Origin: Urechis unicinctus
Lineage: Eukaryota; Annelida; Polychaeta; Xenopneusta; Urechidae
Direction of reading: 5' to 3'
Length of the DNA stretch: 64,000 nt
Assembly: GCA_034190875.2 (NCBI GenBank)
Contig: CM067354.1
Location: 66,100,229-66,164,228 of the forward strand
Below the pieces are notes generated by a model. The model had not been told where the DNA came from. It did not search any database and saw nothing but the letters and a program-made list of their open reading frames with translations. Shown here in pieces: positions 1-12,500 of this stretch (the stretch's first letter is position 1; each line of letters opens with the position of its first letter). A program made the translations under genes and the position numbers.

Positions 1-30
1 AACGTCTAGCTCTAACTGATGGGGTCAGGG

Positions 31-1061
31 CAGGGTCTTAGCCACGATTTGAAAACTGGCCGTCCTTCCCCACCCTAAGTCCGTCCATCACGTTATGACC
101 AACTGTTTATCATAACGTAGTTTGGCTTTCGTGAACCTTATGATGTTACTTCATGATAACATCATGATGGCACTCGTTGAATCGGTGATCATGTCATGTA
201 TATTTCAAGTTACCGTCAATGTTCGCTATCAGACAGAATGATTCATTGATAACACGATCATTCTTTAGTTCGAGAATTTCAGAAGTGGGGGGGGGGATGA
301 TGTGTGTGCACGCGTGTGTGTGTGCGCGTGCGTGCTTGCGTGCTTAATGTGAAATACCTGACCGTTGTTCAAAAGAAATTTAATTGCAAATTAAACATGA
401 CAACAGTTTACACCGCAGCGCTTTCCTTTCACATCACCCTTATTACGATTATGACAGTTTGCACGACTTTATCCTTAACTGGCACAAGCATACGCGCGAA
501 ATAAAAACTTAGTCAAAGTGATATTTCACCCAATTGCAATTTGTGAGCTTCATTCCCTAGCCAACAGTGTAGACCAAATGTCAATTAGATCGTGGGAAAA
601 GCGATACTGCGACACCGACATTTCCGAGAGATGCTCCATTCAACCGTTCACAATGTACGCCAGCCTTCTAGTTGTCATTATTCCTACAAACCTCAAACAT
701 ATTGTGTATCATTTTAGAGAAGGTACAAGATCAACATGGACTGAGACCTTGTTTTGCGAGGAGGCAAAGCTGGTCATTCACCATCGTAAAAGTATTATGA
801 CGTTGATTAAACCCCATGCGTCATAAAAAGCATTGTCAAACGGTACAGTATTTATTATTTTTGTTTGTAGATGAGCGTGCTGCTTTGTTGTTTGTCTTTA
901 AATGAGCTGTTTAACTGGCTTGGCTAATTCCTTGTATTCGGTCTGGGAGGCAGGTGGACGGGCTGGCGGGTGGACAGGCTTTAGGGGGAAATTTCACCCC
1001 GTCCCAATTTAAGACTCACCCGTCCAATGGACGGATGGACGGGTCTCTGCCTAAGACCCTG
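31..1061. mobile_element. DNA-transposon-like element with 11-bp terminal inverted repeats
   Basis: The stretch opens with CAGGGTCTTAG (31-41) and closes with its exact reverse complement CTAAGACCCTG (1051-1061). The interior has no convincing coding frame; the short open frames lack codon structure or recognisable motifs. Much of the interior (about 284-1000) recurs at 49684-50065, including a poly-G tract followed by TGTG/GCGTGCGT, a GTTGTTCAAAAGAAATTTAA block and a GGACGGGCTGGCGGGT block near the end. This fits a non-autonomous DNA transposon. The 8 bases on each side are not identical (GGTCAGGG against GGATGGTC), so a hAT-type target duplication is not proven. The superfamily is uncertain. 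Confidence 0.55.
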
Positions 1062-3715
1062 GGATGGTCATGTTGGTGAAGTGCCACTGTTGGGATGATA
1101 AAACGACGAATAAAATAGCAGCATCCTTAACAAATTAATGGTCAGGAATCATGAAGTGAGAAGGTATATGAATAATGATCAGTATGGCCAGACAATCCCA
1201 TTCCTCTACCAGTAACATTGAAAATTTTATAAGGAACGTGGTCTCAACATGCTTCAATTCACCACTTCTGTCGAAGTTATTTATAATTATGCACATGAAA
1301 GAGAATTCAGATGATTTGATATCAGCACTTTCTGTCCCATAACAACATGTTAAAAATGCAAATAAAAAAGATCATAAATAACTTTTTAAATTTAGGAGCT
1401 CACCAGGCTCCAAAGCAAGAACCTTAAAGAGTCTGGAACCTAATCAAGGAGCCTGGAACCTTTTGAGGTGTCACAATGTTAGAAACAGCGCTGCGCGTCT
1501 GACCATTACAACAAGTTTGCATCATGGCAACGCGAGTCTGTTTTACATTTGGAAATCTCAGCAATAGCAAACATGTTGTCACAACATTATTGATTAAAAG
1601 CATTTTAAAGTTCTCACAGACCTCTGCATAAGAATTGTTCTGAGCAGCCCAGGCCAGGCACATGGGGCGGCTGTGACTCTATAAACAATTAATATGTGAC
1701 ACTGGAAGGAAGTATTGCAATACAAACGTTAATGTGGGGGATGCTGGAGGGTGTATTTGTTGCAGCTGTGAAGGCAGTGAAGCCAATGCATCGTGCCGCT
1801 GACTAACAGCCCGCATGTGGTGTGGCTAGATGCTTGGTGACTTGACGATCGTAAGACCTTGACAATAATTGAAGAAGTTTCAAATTGGGACCATAAACAA
1901 GCGCTGTAATTGCTTATCTGCATAACAGTATGTTAAAGAGACCAGTTGAGTGTCTTCTTCTCTCTCCGACTGTGTGATCAAGGGCGCCGCTCAGCATGAA
2001 AATAACAAATTGGGGTGTTGCAGAATGCGTGGCCGTCTCATAAAACCACTTGTCTGGTAGGCCAAATCACTTGTGCTGGACAAGTGGAAAACCGTTTGTT
2101 GTAGGTTTCACTGATGAGTAGGTTGATGTTTTGAGATCCTATGCTAGCATAGTATAGACTGCAACTATAGACATAACAGCCACTTGTAGGTCTAGTATTT
2201 TGTCAAATGGCTGGCCATATCAGCCATAATGTTCAATGTCTGAGGGACTTCCACTGACCATACATAAGCTGAATTATCATTCATACATACAAGTGTCAAC
2301 AAGAGTCAAGAAAACAACATTTTACAATGATCTAGAGCGTTGAATAGACAATCTGAAGGTTGACTCGTTTTTAGTTAGGCAAGTTCCCTCGCCCCTGATG
2401 GTAGAATATCTGATATTATAGCGCGGTCATGAGAGATCGAAAGTAGTAAACAGCGCGGAAACGGTCAGATTCTAGGGTTTTTGATTGTTTGGAATAGGGC
2501 CAAAAATATATGTATTATCGCTCACAGATGCGTTTATCATACTTTACTGCTCAGAAATAAACACAGTACGAATGTATCAGTTAAGGTCAGAATCAGGTAC
2601 GATTAGCCTATTACTGCGTTATCCTCAGTCCTTCATTACCGGCTTTTACAACAGTCTTCGATGAGAGAACCCATTTCCCAGTTTCCAACGTAAGCAACCC
2701 CACTAAATGGAGTGGTCCTAGATTAATTGAGCGGAAAAAGGCTCGCGCCGCAAAACTATTCGTCCAGATTTTCAACTCGTTAAAATCAATGTTTTTAATT
2801 TACTTACCGTAAGTCTCACGTGCATGTATGATACATTTATCGAAAGAGAGCGATTTGAATGTTATGTATATAATATTATTTATCAGATGTTCGGATGTTC
2901 ATGATTATCAATTTTAGATTCTGAAAGAGTACGCAATATGGGACGCAATACAGATATTGTACTACTGAAGTGGTTATGATCCAGATATACCAGATGTCAT
3001 CGGACAGCAGATGCATCCCCAAGGCAAATAAACACACAGTTTACAATTATTGCCCAGTGCCCCTCACTTCGCTATCGCTTAAATACTGGGGTATATAATC
3101 TATAACCAGGTGATGGACTATTTGGACTCTATCTTGACTAACAAGCAGCATGGGTTCTGCTGGGCAAACAGTGTGAGATACAATCATCTGGACTTAGACT
3201 GTATGTCAGTCGTACATAGAGGGCGAGTCCTCGGGCTACACTCCCACTAGCTATATGCGGCGAATATACAAATTAGTGAAACACGCCCATCGACAGGTGA
3301 TGCTACCATAAAATCAACAGAAGCACATGGGACTGTTGTACAAGTCCCCTGCCCCGGACAAGCAGATAATCGTTAATGTACTCCGCCCTATGCAAGTTCC
3401 CTCGTCCCTGGCGGTTGTTGATGATCTTATCTGCTCATATCACCACCTGCGCTACTTGATTGTTTTAAAAAAAACTCCGACCCATTTGTTTGCCTGGCCG
3501 TTGTGAAAAATCTCAAAAAACAGACCCGTTCGTTTACCAAATTGGCAACCCCCCCAGGGAAACGAGTCCTCCCTAGCGAAGCTTTAAGCTCAGGCGACGA
3601 ATTAACGTAAACAATTCTACCGCTTTAAAGTGCCACTGTCACATCAATAAATGACTATCAGGTAATTTTGAGCACCTGAACTAAGCTTTGCTTTCTCAGG
3701 TGTGGCAAACACAAC
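1062..3715. other. Gene-free AT-rich intergenic stretch
   Basis: No open frame here shows domain motifs or plausible splice sites. A motif AAGTTCCCTCG(C/T)CCCTG occurs twice (about 2379 and 3393). A TACTTTCGATCTCTCAT-like block near 2420-2450 (read on the minus strand) resembles sequence at about 17515-17545. This suggests scattered pieces of an old dispersed repeat. Nothing else is identified. Confidence 0.4.
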
Positions 3716-3719
3716 ATTC

Positions 3720-3960
3720 TCCTGCAGCATCTCGCACAGAAACAATCCCAGAGAGGAGCAACCATTATGATGGCAGATGCTTTGCCGCCAGAGACAAGAA
3801 AGGCGAAGAAATGTTTGCTCCCTGTGTTTCTGGCCGTATTCACTATCTTTGACATGTGCCTTCCAAATCTGAAGAATTCTTTTTTTGTTTAAAAGTGCTA
3901 TCGATATTGACAAAATATGATTTAATTCTTACAATACATACAATAAATTACTATTTTTAA
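3720..3960 (-). repeat. Dispersed repeat, inverted copy of 48225-48455
   Basis: The reverse complement of this segment matches 48225-48455 almost base for base over about 200 bp: the TTGGAAGGCACATGTCAAAG core, the CGGCCAGAAACACAGGGAGC block and the GGCGGCAAAGCATCTGCCAT block. Homology starts near a shared TAATTTATTGTATGTATTG motif and ends near GAGATGCTGCA. It has no intact coding frame. It may be the tail of a retroelement or a SINE-like repeat; the adjacent reverse-transcriptase remnant at 4140-4650 is suggestive but in a different orientation. Confidence 0.6.
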
Positions 3961-4139
3961 TATTTTACTTAATTGTGTCAATATGATATTCAAGAAATTA
4001 ACCGCTACATCCTCCACAGGATACCTTTTTCTAGAACGGGTATTAGTGATGACAGCATGAGGAATCATGTTGTTATATCCTCTGTTATAAAATAATGCAT
4101 CTGTAAGCTGAAAGGGAACAAAAGCGATGGGAACCATGA

Positions 4140-4650
4140 GCTTATTTCTGACCTCTTGATTAACGGAGCTACCAAACTCGATGGTATATTGATTAAACTA
4201 TCTGATATATTGATTGTTCATGACCCTACTCAATACGACTTGATGAACTCAGGTATTGTTCCTGTTCCAAAAGATATAGTTCTTCTCTGAATTGTAGTGA
4301 TAATAACAGGGGAATTCCATTATGTAGTGTGATTGGTAAGGTGTTTGATATGATGATATTAAAGCAATATGGTGATTATTTTTGTACATCTGATCTTCAG
4401 TTTGGATTCAAAAATGAACATTATACCACATTATGCACTGCTGTTTATGAAGAAATGATAAGCTTTTACTCACAAAGAAACGTTTTTAGTTGCTTATTGG
4501 ATGCCAGTTAAAGGTTTGATAGGGTGCATTATGGGAAAAAATTCAACCGCTACTACAGTGTGATGTGCCTCCACTAATAGTTGGGCTTCTTGTAGATAAT
4601 TACACTAGACAAACTGTATCCCTTGAATGGGCTGCTAGTTTATCGAAGTA
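4140..4650 (+). pseudogene. Non-LTR retrotransposon reverse transcriptase fragment (broken)
   Basis: Translation gives fragments typical of CR1/L2/Jockey-type reverse transcriptases: a GIVPVPK segment near 4255, then a NNRGIPL(C/S)S..GK.FD segment (about 4300-4350), the diagnostic TSDLQFGFK stretch (about 4390-4412) and LLDAS followed by RFDRVHYGK (about 4494-4530). A TAA replaces the Lys codon expected in LDASKAFD, and the region around 4285 needs a frameshift, so it cannot encode a working enzyme. The 5' endonuclease region and the catalytic YADD part are absent. A short downstream piece (LLVDNYTRQTVSLEW) continues the RT palm. Family membership rests on remembered motif patterns. Confidence 0.75.
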
Positions 4651-4879
4651 ATTATAATGTATAAAACGCAAGCTCCACTTGGTTCAAAAGAGCTACTTAC
4701 CTGACACCAATGGGACGAAATATTGCTTATCGTAGATATATATACTACATTGACAAAAACGAGGTGATGTATTATATCGCAAAAACAATCAAAATGAGTC
4801 GTTAACAAATAAGCAAGAAGCATTGATGTATACTGTACCCAGGGTGGGGGCACTTAAGTGTATAGAGGTAGTATATATG

Positions 4880-5050
4880 TGCCGCGCGACGGGGTATGTT
4901 TTTTTGGCCTCTCGACTTGTACGACGGGTTTTTGGGCGACGGGGTATGTTTTTCAGCTTCAATCTGTACGACGGGTTATATATTTGCATAATACATTGTA
5001 CGACGGGGTATGCTTTTGGCCATTTTGACCTTGTACGACGGGTACGGGTA
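4880..5050. repeat. Short degenerate tandem repeat (GTACGACGGG / CGACGGGGTATG)
   Basis: CGACGGGGTATG or GTACGACGGGT(T/A) recurs about seven times between 4886 and 5045, separated by T-rich spacers, at irregular spacing of roughly 20-55 bp. No gene is evident. A poly-C tract follows at about 5095-5108. Confidence 0.5.
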
Positions 5051-5109
5051 TTCGAGGTTCCGCAGCACACCCCTATCCAGAATAAGGCCAAGTCCCCCCC
5101 CCCCCCCCG

Positions 5110-6720
5110 GATACTGTAACTACATTGAACGATTTTAAATATTCTGAATTACATATCAACGGATTCGACTACGAAATGGTTGATTTCATTATATGAAATA
5201 TCTTGATATCGTCGTAGTTTTGCTTCATTATATTGAATGTTGCACAGCTTGTTCATCATCTCACGTTTCTTTTTTATGTTGGTACACTGAGAACGAAATA
5301 TACATATATAGAACCATATACGCAAAAGCCAGAAGTCGTAAAAACGCTATGACATTCCTTTCATAGCGTCATTTGAGCTCAGTCTCGTATAAACCCGTTG
5401 TTTCTCGCGAGAGCATCAAGCCATTACGCTTTGTTGATGATAAATGCGACTTCCTCTTCGTATCGCATTTTTGTATTTTAAATGAATAATCGTCTGTAAA
5501 TACACTAAATCGTTAACCTTGAAGTCTTCACCAACTGAATAGCATTACTTGTTCCACTGGGCCCTAAATCTCAACTGTAAGTGCTGCTATGATCTCCATA
5601 TTTTTGTATGTATTGAATCGAAATCGCCGTTCACCTGGCTGTGCCTGGTCAAAAGGGCAAATTTAATTTATAAACAGATAAAGGCCAAATAAACTCTCAA
5701 TGTCTTCTGGTTCATACATGGCTCATGTTGATCGGATGGAATATTTGAATTGTGTGTATGAATTGCTTGCGAGGTTCTACAAGCTTTTAGATTATGTCAA
5801 TAATGAAAATAAACATAGTTAATTTTAAATCAAAACAAATGCAAACGTTGGATGAGGTGCCAATAAACTTCTTAATCTCTGCATATTTTCAGCATACTTG
5901 ACTTCTTTAATTAGGGTCAGATTCACAAAAGAACTAAGAAAATTTTATCGTTCTATCTCAACGGGTTCTAAAATGAAGGAGACTTGAAGTCGTATGTATG
6001 CTTATACGCAGTGGTGCTGTATCACTGCTTACCTTTGGTCTGAACCCAATCTGTTCTGCGCATCACAGTGTCTAGAAGTCGAGGGATCTATATCTTACAA
6101 TCTGCTTTTGTGCCTTTGACCTGCATCCTTCCCCCACACCCCCACCCCCCCAGCCCCCATGTATCTCAATTTATGGCCATGTATTGCTTTCACGTTCATG
6201 GGCTGTTGTAAGTTATTTCAAAAAGTCTTGGTTGGATATTAACTTCACCATGAAATTTGAATGTTATGTATCAATTTATGCGTCTATCACCAAGATTCCC
6301 ACGCTCTTATCAACTGACTGATTTCATGCCACCAGGGCTTCTAGCAACTCATTCCATACAATTTGCACTTCCCCCGCCAAAAACTTATCCCCATCTTCTC
6401 TCTGATATTTAGTGAATAGCTCTCCCCGACCCCACTTACACTGTTACAGACTAAGAAACAAAATGCACTTCTCAGTCACAGAAACCCTAATTACAAATCA
6501 TGTTGGTAAAAAAAAAATGCTGCAGTCATTGTGAAAAAAAATTTCACAGGAGTATGCACACATTTGTGAACTTTATGCATACGATTGGTAAAGATGTCAG
6601 GATCTGTAAGATTGAAGAGATTGCATGCACCTAGTTACACAGATCATGTCTTGCCATGGTCCAGCGATGTGAGTCAAACCTCTTTCAAAAGATTGTGAAT
6701 GAAAATGGCTTCCGACATTC
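5110..6720. other. Intergenic stretch without recognisable gene
   Basis: AT-rich sequence with no convincing exon or RNA gene. A short hairpin-like run (AACGCTATGACATTCCTTTCATAGCGTC, near 5341-5370, arms GACGCTATGA-like) and a C-rich CA/C tract (6131-6155) are the only local structures I noticed. Confidence 0.35.
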
Positions 6721-6723
6721 ATT

Positions 6724-8347
6724 CAGAGCTCGAAATTACCACCCCCCCGCCTGCCAATGGCGGGTGAAATTTGAGTCGGGCGGATAAATAATCACAACCA
6801 CCCGCCCGACTGGCGGGTAGATTTTTGCCGCGCTAACACCTCGCGCCCAGTTCAATACAACAGCAGTAGAGCTCGCGTGATTAAGCGCCGCTTGAACCAT
6901 AAACCCGACAAACACATGAGATAAGAAAGCTTCACGGCTGTATACTATCATTCTAATACTATCATGTCTTGCGTAATTTATTGACCTATAGTATATGAAC
7001 TGAAAGTAAACTGATGGCATACATAGGCTCACAGAAAAAGTTATACAACTACCGTGCCTTGATTGTTTGTGAAGACTTTATAATCCATAGATCAGGGATC
7101 AGCTGGCTGCAGTCGGTGTATAATTTTGACCGATCACGTATCGTTGTGAAGACAAGAACATGGTCTACAGCCCACCCCACTCCCCACTAAGCTATCTAAT
7201 GGCAGCCTCTCGTATTTGAATACAACATGCACCTACTGACCTGAATATGTTAAACGGTTACTTGGCAACAACGAATTAACTAGACTCCCTATTTCCTGTC
7301 CTTTGACAAATTTTATTTAACTGCTTTTCCATCGCATAAAGGCATTTTTATTTTAATTCATTAATTTGATTAACCATGTATCATCTGTAAATGGTATTCA
7401 TAAGAATTGAGATTAAAGTCAGGTTATGCAGAAAAGCTGGATTCACGCATACAAGAACATTTGCAGTGATTATTTAGAATCGTAATAGCCACAACAAAAC
7501 AAACTTAATGCAACTGTGAAAGTAGACAATTCAACTCTTCTTGCGCCAGTTACAGTTGGAAGTGACGCGACGGAAAGACGTAACATCACCCATACGCGCG
7601 CGATGTTTTCTTTGCGCGCTCCTCGTGACTTTTCTACCGCGTCTGCTGAGTGATTGCAGTGCGTTCTAATTGCAATTAACGATAGACCCACCAACAGTTG
7701 TATGACTTACGTAACGCGCGTGGCATGTTTTCTTTAAGCGTTTCTTGCGACTTCCAAGCCGTCGGTAAGCATGCCTATATAACGGCATGCGATTTTTTTA
7801 ACATTACACAATTTCTGAAGATGTCGATGTGGCGCTATGTTCACGGTTCCAAACCTCCGTCGCCTAAGAAACGCAAATTTGAAGAGGGCGAAAAAGCCCA
7901 GCAAGCACAGTACGAAAAAGATAAGCGCTACAGACGCTGGAATCCTACCTGGCTAATTAATGAAAGAGGCGAAAAACGCGAATGGCTTTCGCATGACAGC
8001 GAGAAGGACGTGATGTTTTGTACTGCATGTAGATCGTTTGCCGTCAAAGAAGTGATGATGTAGATGATGATGAGGAAGAGTATGTGTGTGTGTTGGAAAA
8101 TTGTGCTATTGACCTCATTGGATAATGTATGTTTTTTGTATGTTTTGACAAGTTTGTAAATATTGATTTGAATGTTGCATTTAATATAAGAATAAAATAT
8201 TAAAAAAATAAAAATGCATACATTTTTGTTTTTTACTATTATTTATAACTGAAAATGTATGGCCGGTAGAAAATTTGTAGGGCCGGTAGAATTTGAAGAT
8301 TACCGGCCACACTGGCCGGTGAAATATTTGGCTAATTTCTAGCCCTG
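6724..8347 (+). mobile_element. hAT-like element carrying a TTF-type zinc-finger fragment, copy 1
   Basis: The left end CAGAGCTCGAAATTA (6724-6738) is an imperfect inverted match to the right end TAATTTCTAGCCCTG (8333-8347): 13 of 15 positions agree. Next to each end lie inverted G/C-rich blocks (GCCTGCCAATGGCGGGT at the left, CACACTGGCCGGTGAAAT at the right). A related, shorter copy sits at 38135-38901 inside ULK3 intron 1. It shares GACGTAACATCACCCA, the CCACCAACAGTTGTA block, a CCTATATAA(C/T)GGCATGCGATTTTT block and the right terminal repeat. The 8-bp flanks (CATTCATT / CTAGTCCC) do not match, so age or rearrangement has erased any target duplication. Assignment to hAT rests on TIR form and cargo and is an inference. 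Confidence 0.55.
7821..8063 (+). pseudogene. Truncated TTF-type zinc-finger protein (hAT/KIAA1586-like N-terminus)
   Basis: The ATG at 7821 opens an 80-residue frame ending at TAG 8061-8063. It holds a basic segment (PPSPKKRKFEEGEKA), a charged linker, and then RRWNPTWL...REWLSHDSEKDVMFCTACRSF. The W-x-W-L and CxxC arrangement matches the start of TTF-type zinc fingers found at the N-terminus of hAT-derived proteins such as ZNF862 and KIAA1586. The frame then ends in ATG repeats, so the rest of the zinc finger and any transposase are lost. A TATATAA box-like sequence lies about 45 bp upstream (near 7774). The copy near 38520-38690 retains only a degraded version of this frame. It could still be transcribed, but it is most likely a remnant. 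Confidence 0.55.
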
Positions 8348-9521
8348 CTAGTCCCAAGAATATATTGGCAGAACAGTAGCCATGTCCATGCGCTCGGAAT
8401 TCTAGCAGCGGGATCCGAGCGCTTGAGAGGATATAACTTAACCTATTTACTTGCGTGATGATCCTCTCGGTAGGAGCGTGCTGGTCCACCGCCTTACCAG
8501 GGTCATGGCTGGAGCTGACGACATGTCCCAGTATCGTGACGACGCAGCGCACGGCGCGACGTTCGTAACATCCACGCTTGTAGATTGAGACAAGAAAAAA
8601 CATTTTCATCCCTCCGCCTCATCGCACTCCCCGTCAAGCGGGCGGATTCTGGCTAGAAGTCGTGACAAGGGGTGTGGTGCCAGGGCTGGCGGAATCGTGA
8701 CTGTTGTCTCCTTGTTCGCTGAGAATATTATTCTGCCAGCCCGCGGCTGCTGCAGCAGCGTCTTTTGTACACGCGCGAGAGGAAGCTCGTTGCTGAGCGA
8801 GCCGCATCTATCATTAACTTAGGGACTAGTTTCGACGTTTTTACCCCGTGTAAATATCACTCGGCTGGCCCCCAGGAGAGCTGCGAGCCGATGGCGTAGC
8901 TGGATTATCATGTCGTGCTGACATTTACCTGTAACGACCGCCAGCTAGGTGCCGTGTTTACCTGCGTTGATTGTCGGGTTGGTGCGATGACAGAGCTGTC
9001 TCACCGATGCTAGCTCATCCGCTTCATTGAGGAACAACAGCTGAACATCGCCACGACTCTTGACCACCGCCATCTCATCATGCTTCTTGTAGGAGCAGGC
9101 GTTCCTTCCTCAACCCACCCAGCTCATGCCGTCGACCGGCAATGCCTCCAAGCACGCCAACAGCATGTTTTTCCTAATTCATCTCGCAATGTGTGTATGA
9201 TTGTTTGAAACATCGGGAAGTTCTTCTCGCGTTGTATGTGAACGTCTTGCTGGCGAACACGGATGTTGTGGTTGGTGGGTCGTTCCTAAATAACTCGGGG
9301 TTTTGTGAGCTCTATTTGGATCTCCCACGCACAGGGTCCCCATAGCGAACCGCGACAGGTTACGCTGGCTTGCCTTACGCACGCGCTATCTGATACGCCG
9401 TACAGCGTCGTGATGTGGCAACAATAGATCACGATTGCTGTGGACTACATCTGGGTTACTGCGTCTGTCCATCAGTCACATCTTCTGTCGAGACGCACTA
9501 GTTACCGTCGGATATATTGAC
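8348..9521. promoter_or_regulatory. Putative upstream/5' UTR region of ARNT
   Basis: GC content rises in 8600-9500, with many CpG dinucleotides, just before the first ARNT coding exon. That is what is expected of a CpG-rich housekeeping promoter. I see no clear TATA box near the start codon and cannot locate the transcription start. No competing gene is visible here. The assignment rests on position and composition only. Confidence 0.35.
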
Positions 9522-12500
9522 ATGAATTGCGACCAATCTTTCTTCCATTCTGGCGGCGTATGCAGCAGCAATAGTAGCGATACACCTCCCTACGGCGCGG
9601 AGAGCGGCGAGCGCAAGTTCACCCAGTACCTGGGGCCACAGGCGCCGTCAGGCTACTGCTCCTATGGCAATTACGCGGGAAGCAATCACTGCTACCAAAC
9701 TCTGGATCTATCGACGCGGGGTTATCCCGCCAGTACAGGTATAGGGTGACGTTTGCTGCTTCACACTGCGCTTCGTGTAGTCACACGCCACAAGCTCGTG
9801 ATTTTGTTGGTTTTGCGCATGTTCCAATTTATGTGTCAATTTGTGCATTCAGTCGATGCACTCCTCGGATGTCCAAAAATAATAGTACATGCAATTAGAT
9901 TTGATTGACTGTCATATGAGAACATTGGTGTTAGTTTAGGTAAGGACTGATCCTGTTACTGCATTCACCTCCTGTGGACATTTGTCACTATGATGTCACT
10001 GTGTCAAAAGTAAACTGACATACATGTTACATTGTTGTTTGTGTTCTGGCAGAGGGGACTCCTGATCACATCAATAGGAAGCGCAAGATGGGAGGCGCCC
10101 GTGCCGAGTGAGTATAGTGCTGTAGGGCTGCCATGACCTACCACATAGCCGGCCACCTCTACACATCCTACCACATAGCCAGCCACCTCTACACATCCTA
10201 CCTTATAGCCGGCCACCTCTACACATCCTACCTTATAGCCGGCCACCTCTACACATCCTACCTTATAGCCGGCCACCTCTACACATCCTACCGGCCTTAT
10301 AGCCAGCCACATCCTACCTTATAGCCTACACACATACCTACCACACATAGCCGGCCACCTCTACACATCTTACCTACCACATACACATCCTACCTTATAG
10401 CCAGTCACCTCTACACATCCTACCCTTATAGCCAGTCCACCTCTACACATCCTACACATCTTACCTAGCCGGCCCTCTACCTCTACACATCTCTACCATT
10501 ATAGCCGGCCACCTCTACACATCCTACCACATAGCCGGCCACCTCTACACATCCTACCACATAGCCTACCACCTCTACACATCCCCTTATAGCCCGGTCA
10601 CCTCTACACATCCTACCTTATAGCCGGCCACCTCTACACATCCTACCACATAGCCGCCCACCTCTACACATCCTACCACATAGCCAGCCACCTCTACACA
10701 TCCTACCTTATAGCCGGCCTCTACACTCCTTATAGCCAGTACACATCCTACCTTATAGCCGGTCACCTCTACACATCCTACCTTATAGCCGGCCACCTCT
10801 ACATCTTACATCCTACACATCACCTTATAGCCAGTCACCTCTACACATCCTACCTTATAGCCGGCCACCTCTACACATCCTACCTTATAGCCGGTCACCT
10901 CTACACACACCTCCTCTACACTTACCTATAGGCCAGTCACCTCTACACATCCTACCTTATAGCCAGTCACCTCTACACATCCTACCTTATAGCCGGTCAC
11001 CTCTACACATCTACACATCCTACCACATCTTACCTAGCCGGTCACCTCTACACATCCTACCTTATAGCCGGTCACCTCTACACATCCTACCTTATAGCCA
11101 GTCACCTCTACACATCCTACCTTATAGCCAGTCACCTCTACACATCTTACCTTATAGCCAGTCACCTCTACACATCCTACCTTATAGCCGGTCACCTCTA
11201 CACATCCTACCTTATAGCCGGTCACCTCTACACATCCTACCTTATAGCCAGTCACCAGTCTACACATCCTACCTTATAGCCGGTCACCTCTACACATCCT
11301 ACCTATAGCCAGTCACCTCTACACATCCTACCTTATAGCCGGTCACCTCTACACATCCTACCTTATAGCCGGTCACCTCTACATATCCTACCTTATAGCC
11401 GGCCACCTCTTCACATCCTACCTTATAGCCGGCCACCTCTACACATCCTACCTTATAGCCCGCCACCTCTACACATCCTACCTTATAGCCAGCCACCTCT
11501 ACACATCCTACCTTATAGCCTGTCACCTCTACACATCCTACCTTATAGCCAGTGACTTCTACACATTGCACCTCATAGGCCATCACTGCTACACATTGCA
11601 CCTCATAGGCCATCACTTCAACATATCGCACTTCATAGGCCATCACTTCTACACTTTGTACCTCATAGGCCATCACTTCAACACATCGCACCTCATAGGC
11701 CATCACTTCTATGCATCACACCTCATCATAGGCTGTCACTTCTACACTTTGCACCTCATCATATGCCATCACTTCAACGCATCACACCTCATAGGCCATC
11801 ACTATGTTTGTTCATGCCAAAGAAGTGACTTGTTGCTTTGCTACTCAATATTTGGGGAAAAAACCCTTGTAGTTGTCGTGCCATTAGTGTTGTGCCTACA
11901 CGCCATCATTAACTGTGAGTCATGATACAATCCTGGATGGCTATTTTGGTTTTAATGATTATTACAAATAGTGATGCATAACAAGACTCGAAATATAGTG
12001 GATTCATTTGTGGCTTTCAAACACTGTCTGTACAGACCAGATAATTCATAACTTGTCCATGATTCATTCAAGTTGAATGAAGAATCCTTGTATTTCTTTG
12101 AGACATGGACAGAGATGGTAGAATCTGGCATCCATTATCTTCATATGTCTTGTATCTACTTGTTTATATATGAAATAAGAAAAATTGGCATTTCCATAAT
12201 AACTCAGCGGTACACTCTCGCTCGTCGAAGGTCCATAAAGATTGCCCAGAATGTTATGTTTTTTTGCCACAAAATCTGCTTCTAGACTCAGTACAATGAG
12301 ACAGCTGATGTAATGTTTAAGTCTGGGTGTCAATGCATCAAAGGTCAGGCATATATTGCCATCAAAGGTCAGGCATATATTGCCTTGCACAGATTCCCTC
12401 CAGTAACTGGCATTATGTTACTCTGTGCTCAAGACAGCTGGCTCAAGAACACCAAACTTAATCAGGTTTCAAGTTGTCGGCCATCCGTTGAGAAATCAGT

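Noticed and set aside
10004..11706. Long open frames of decapeptide repeats on both strands ([14 protein letters not shown])
   Set aside because: They are produced by a 30-bp minisatellite whose period is a multiple of three; they lie in an ARNT intron and have no splice or start context.
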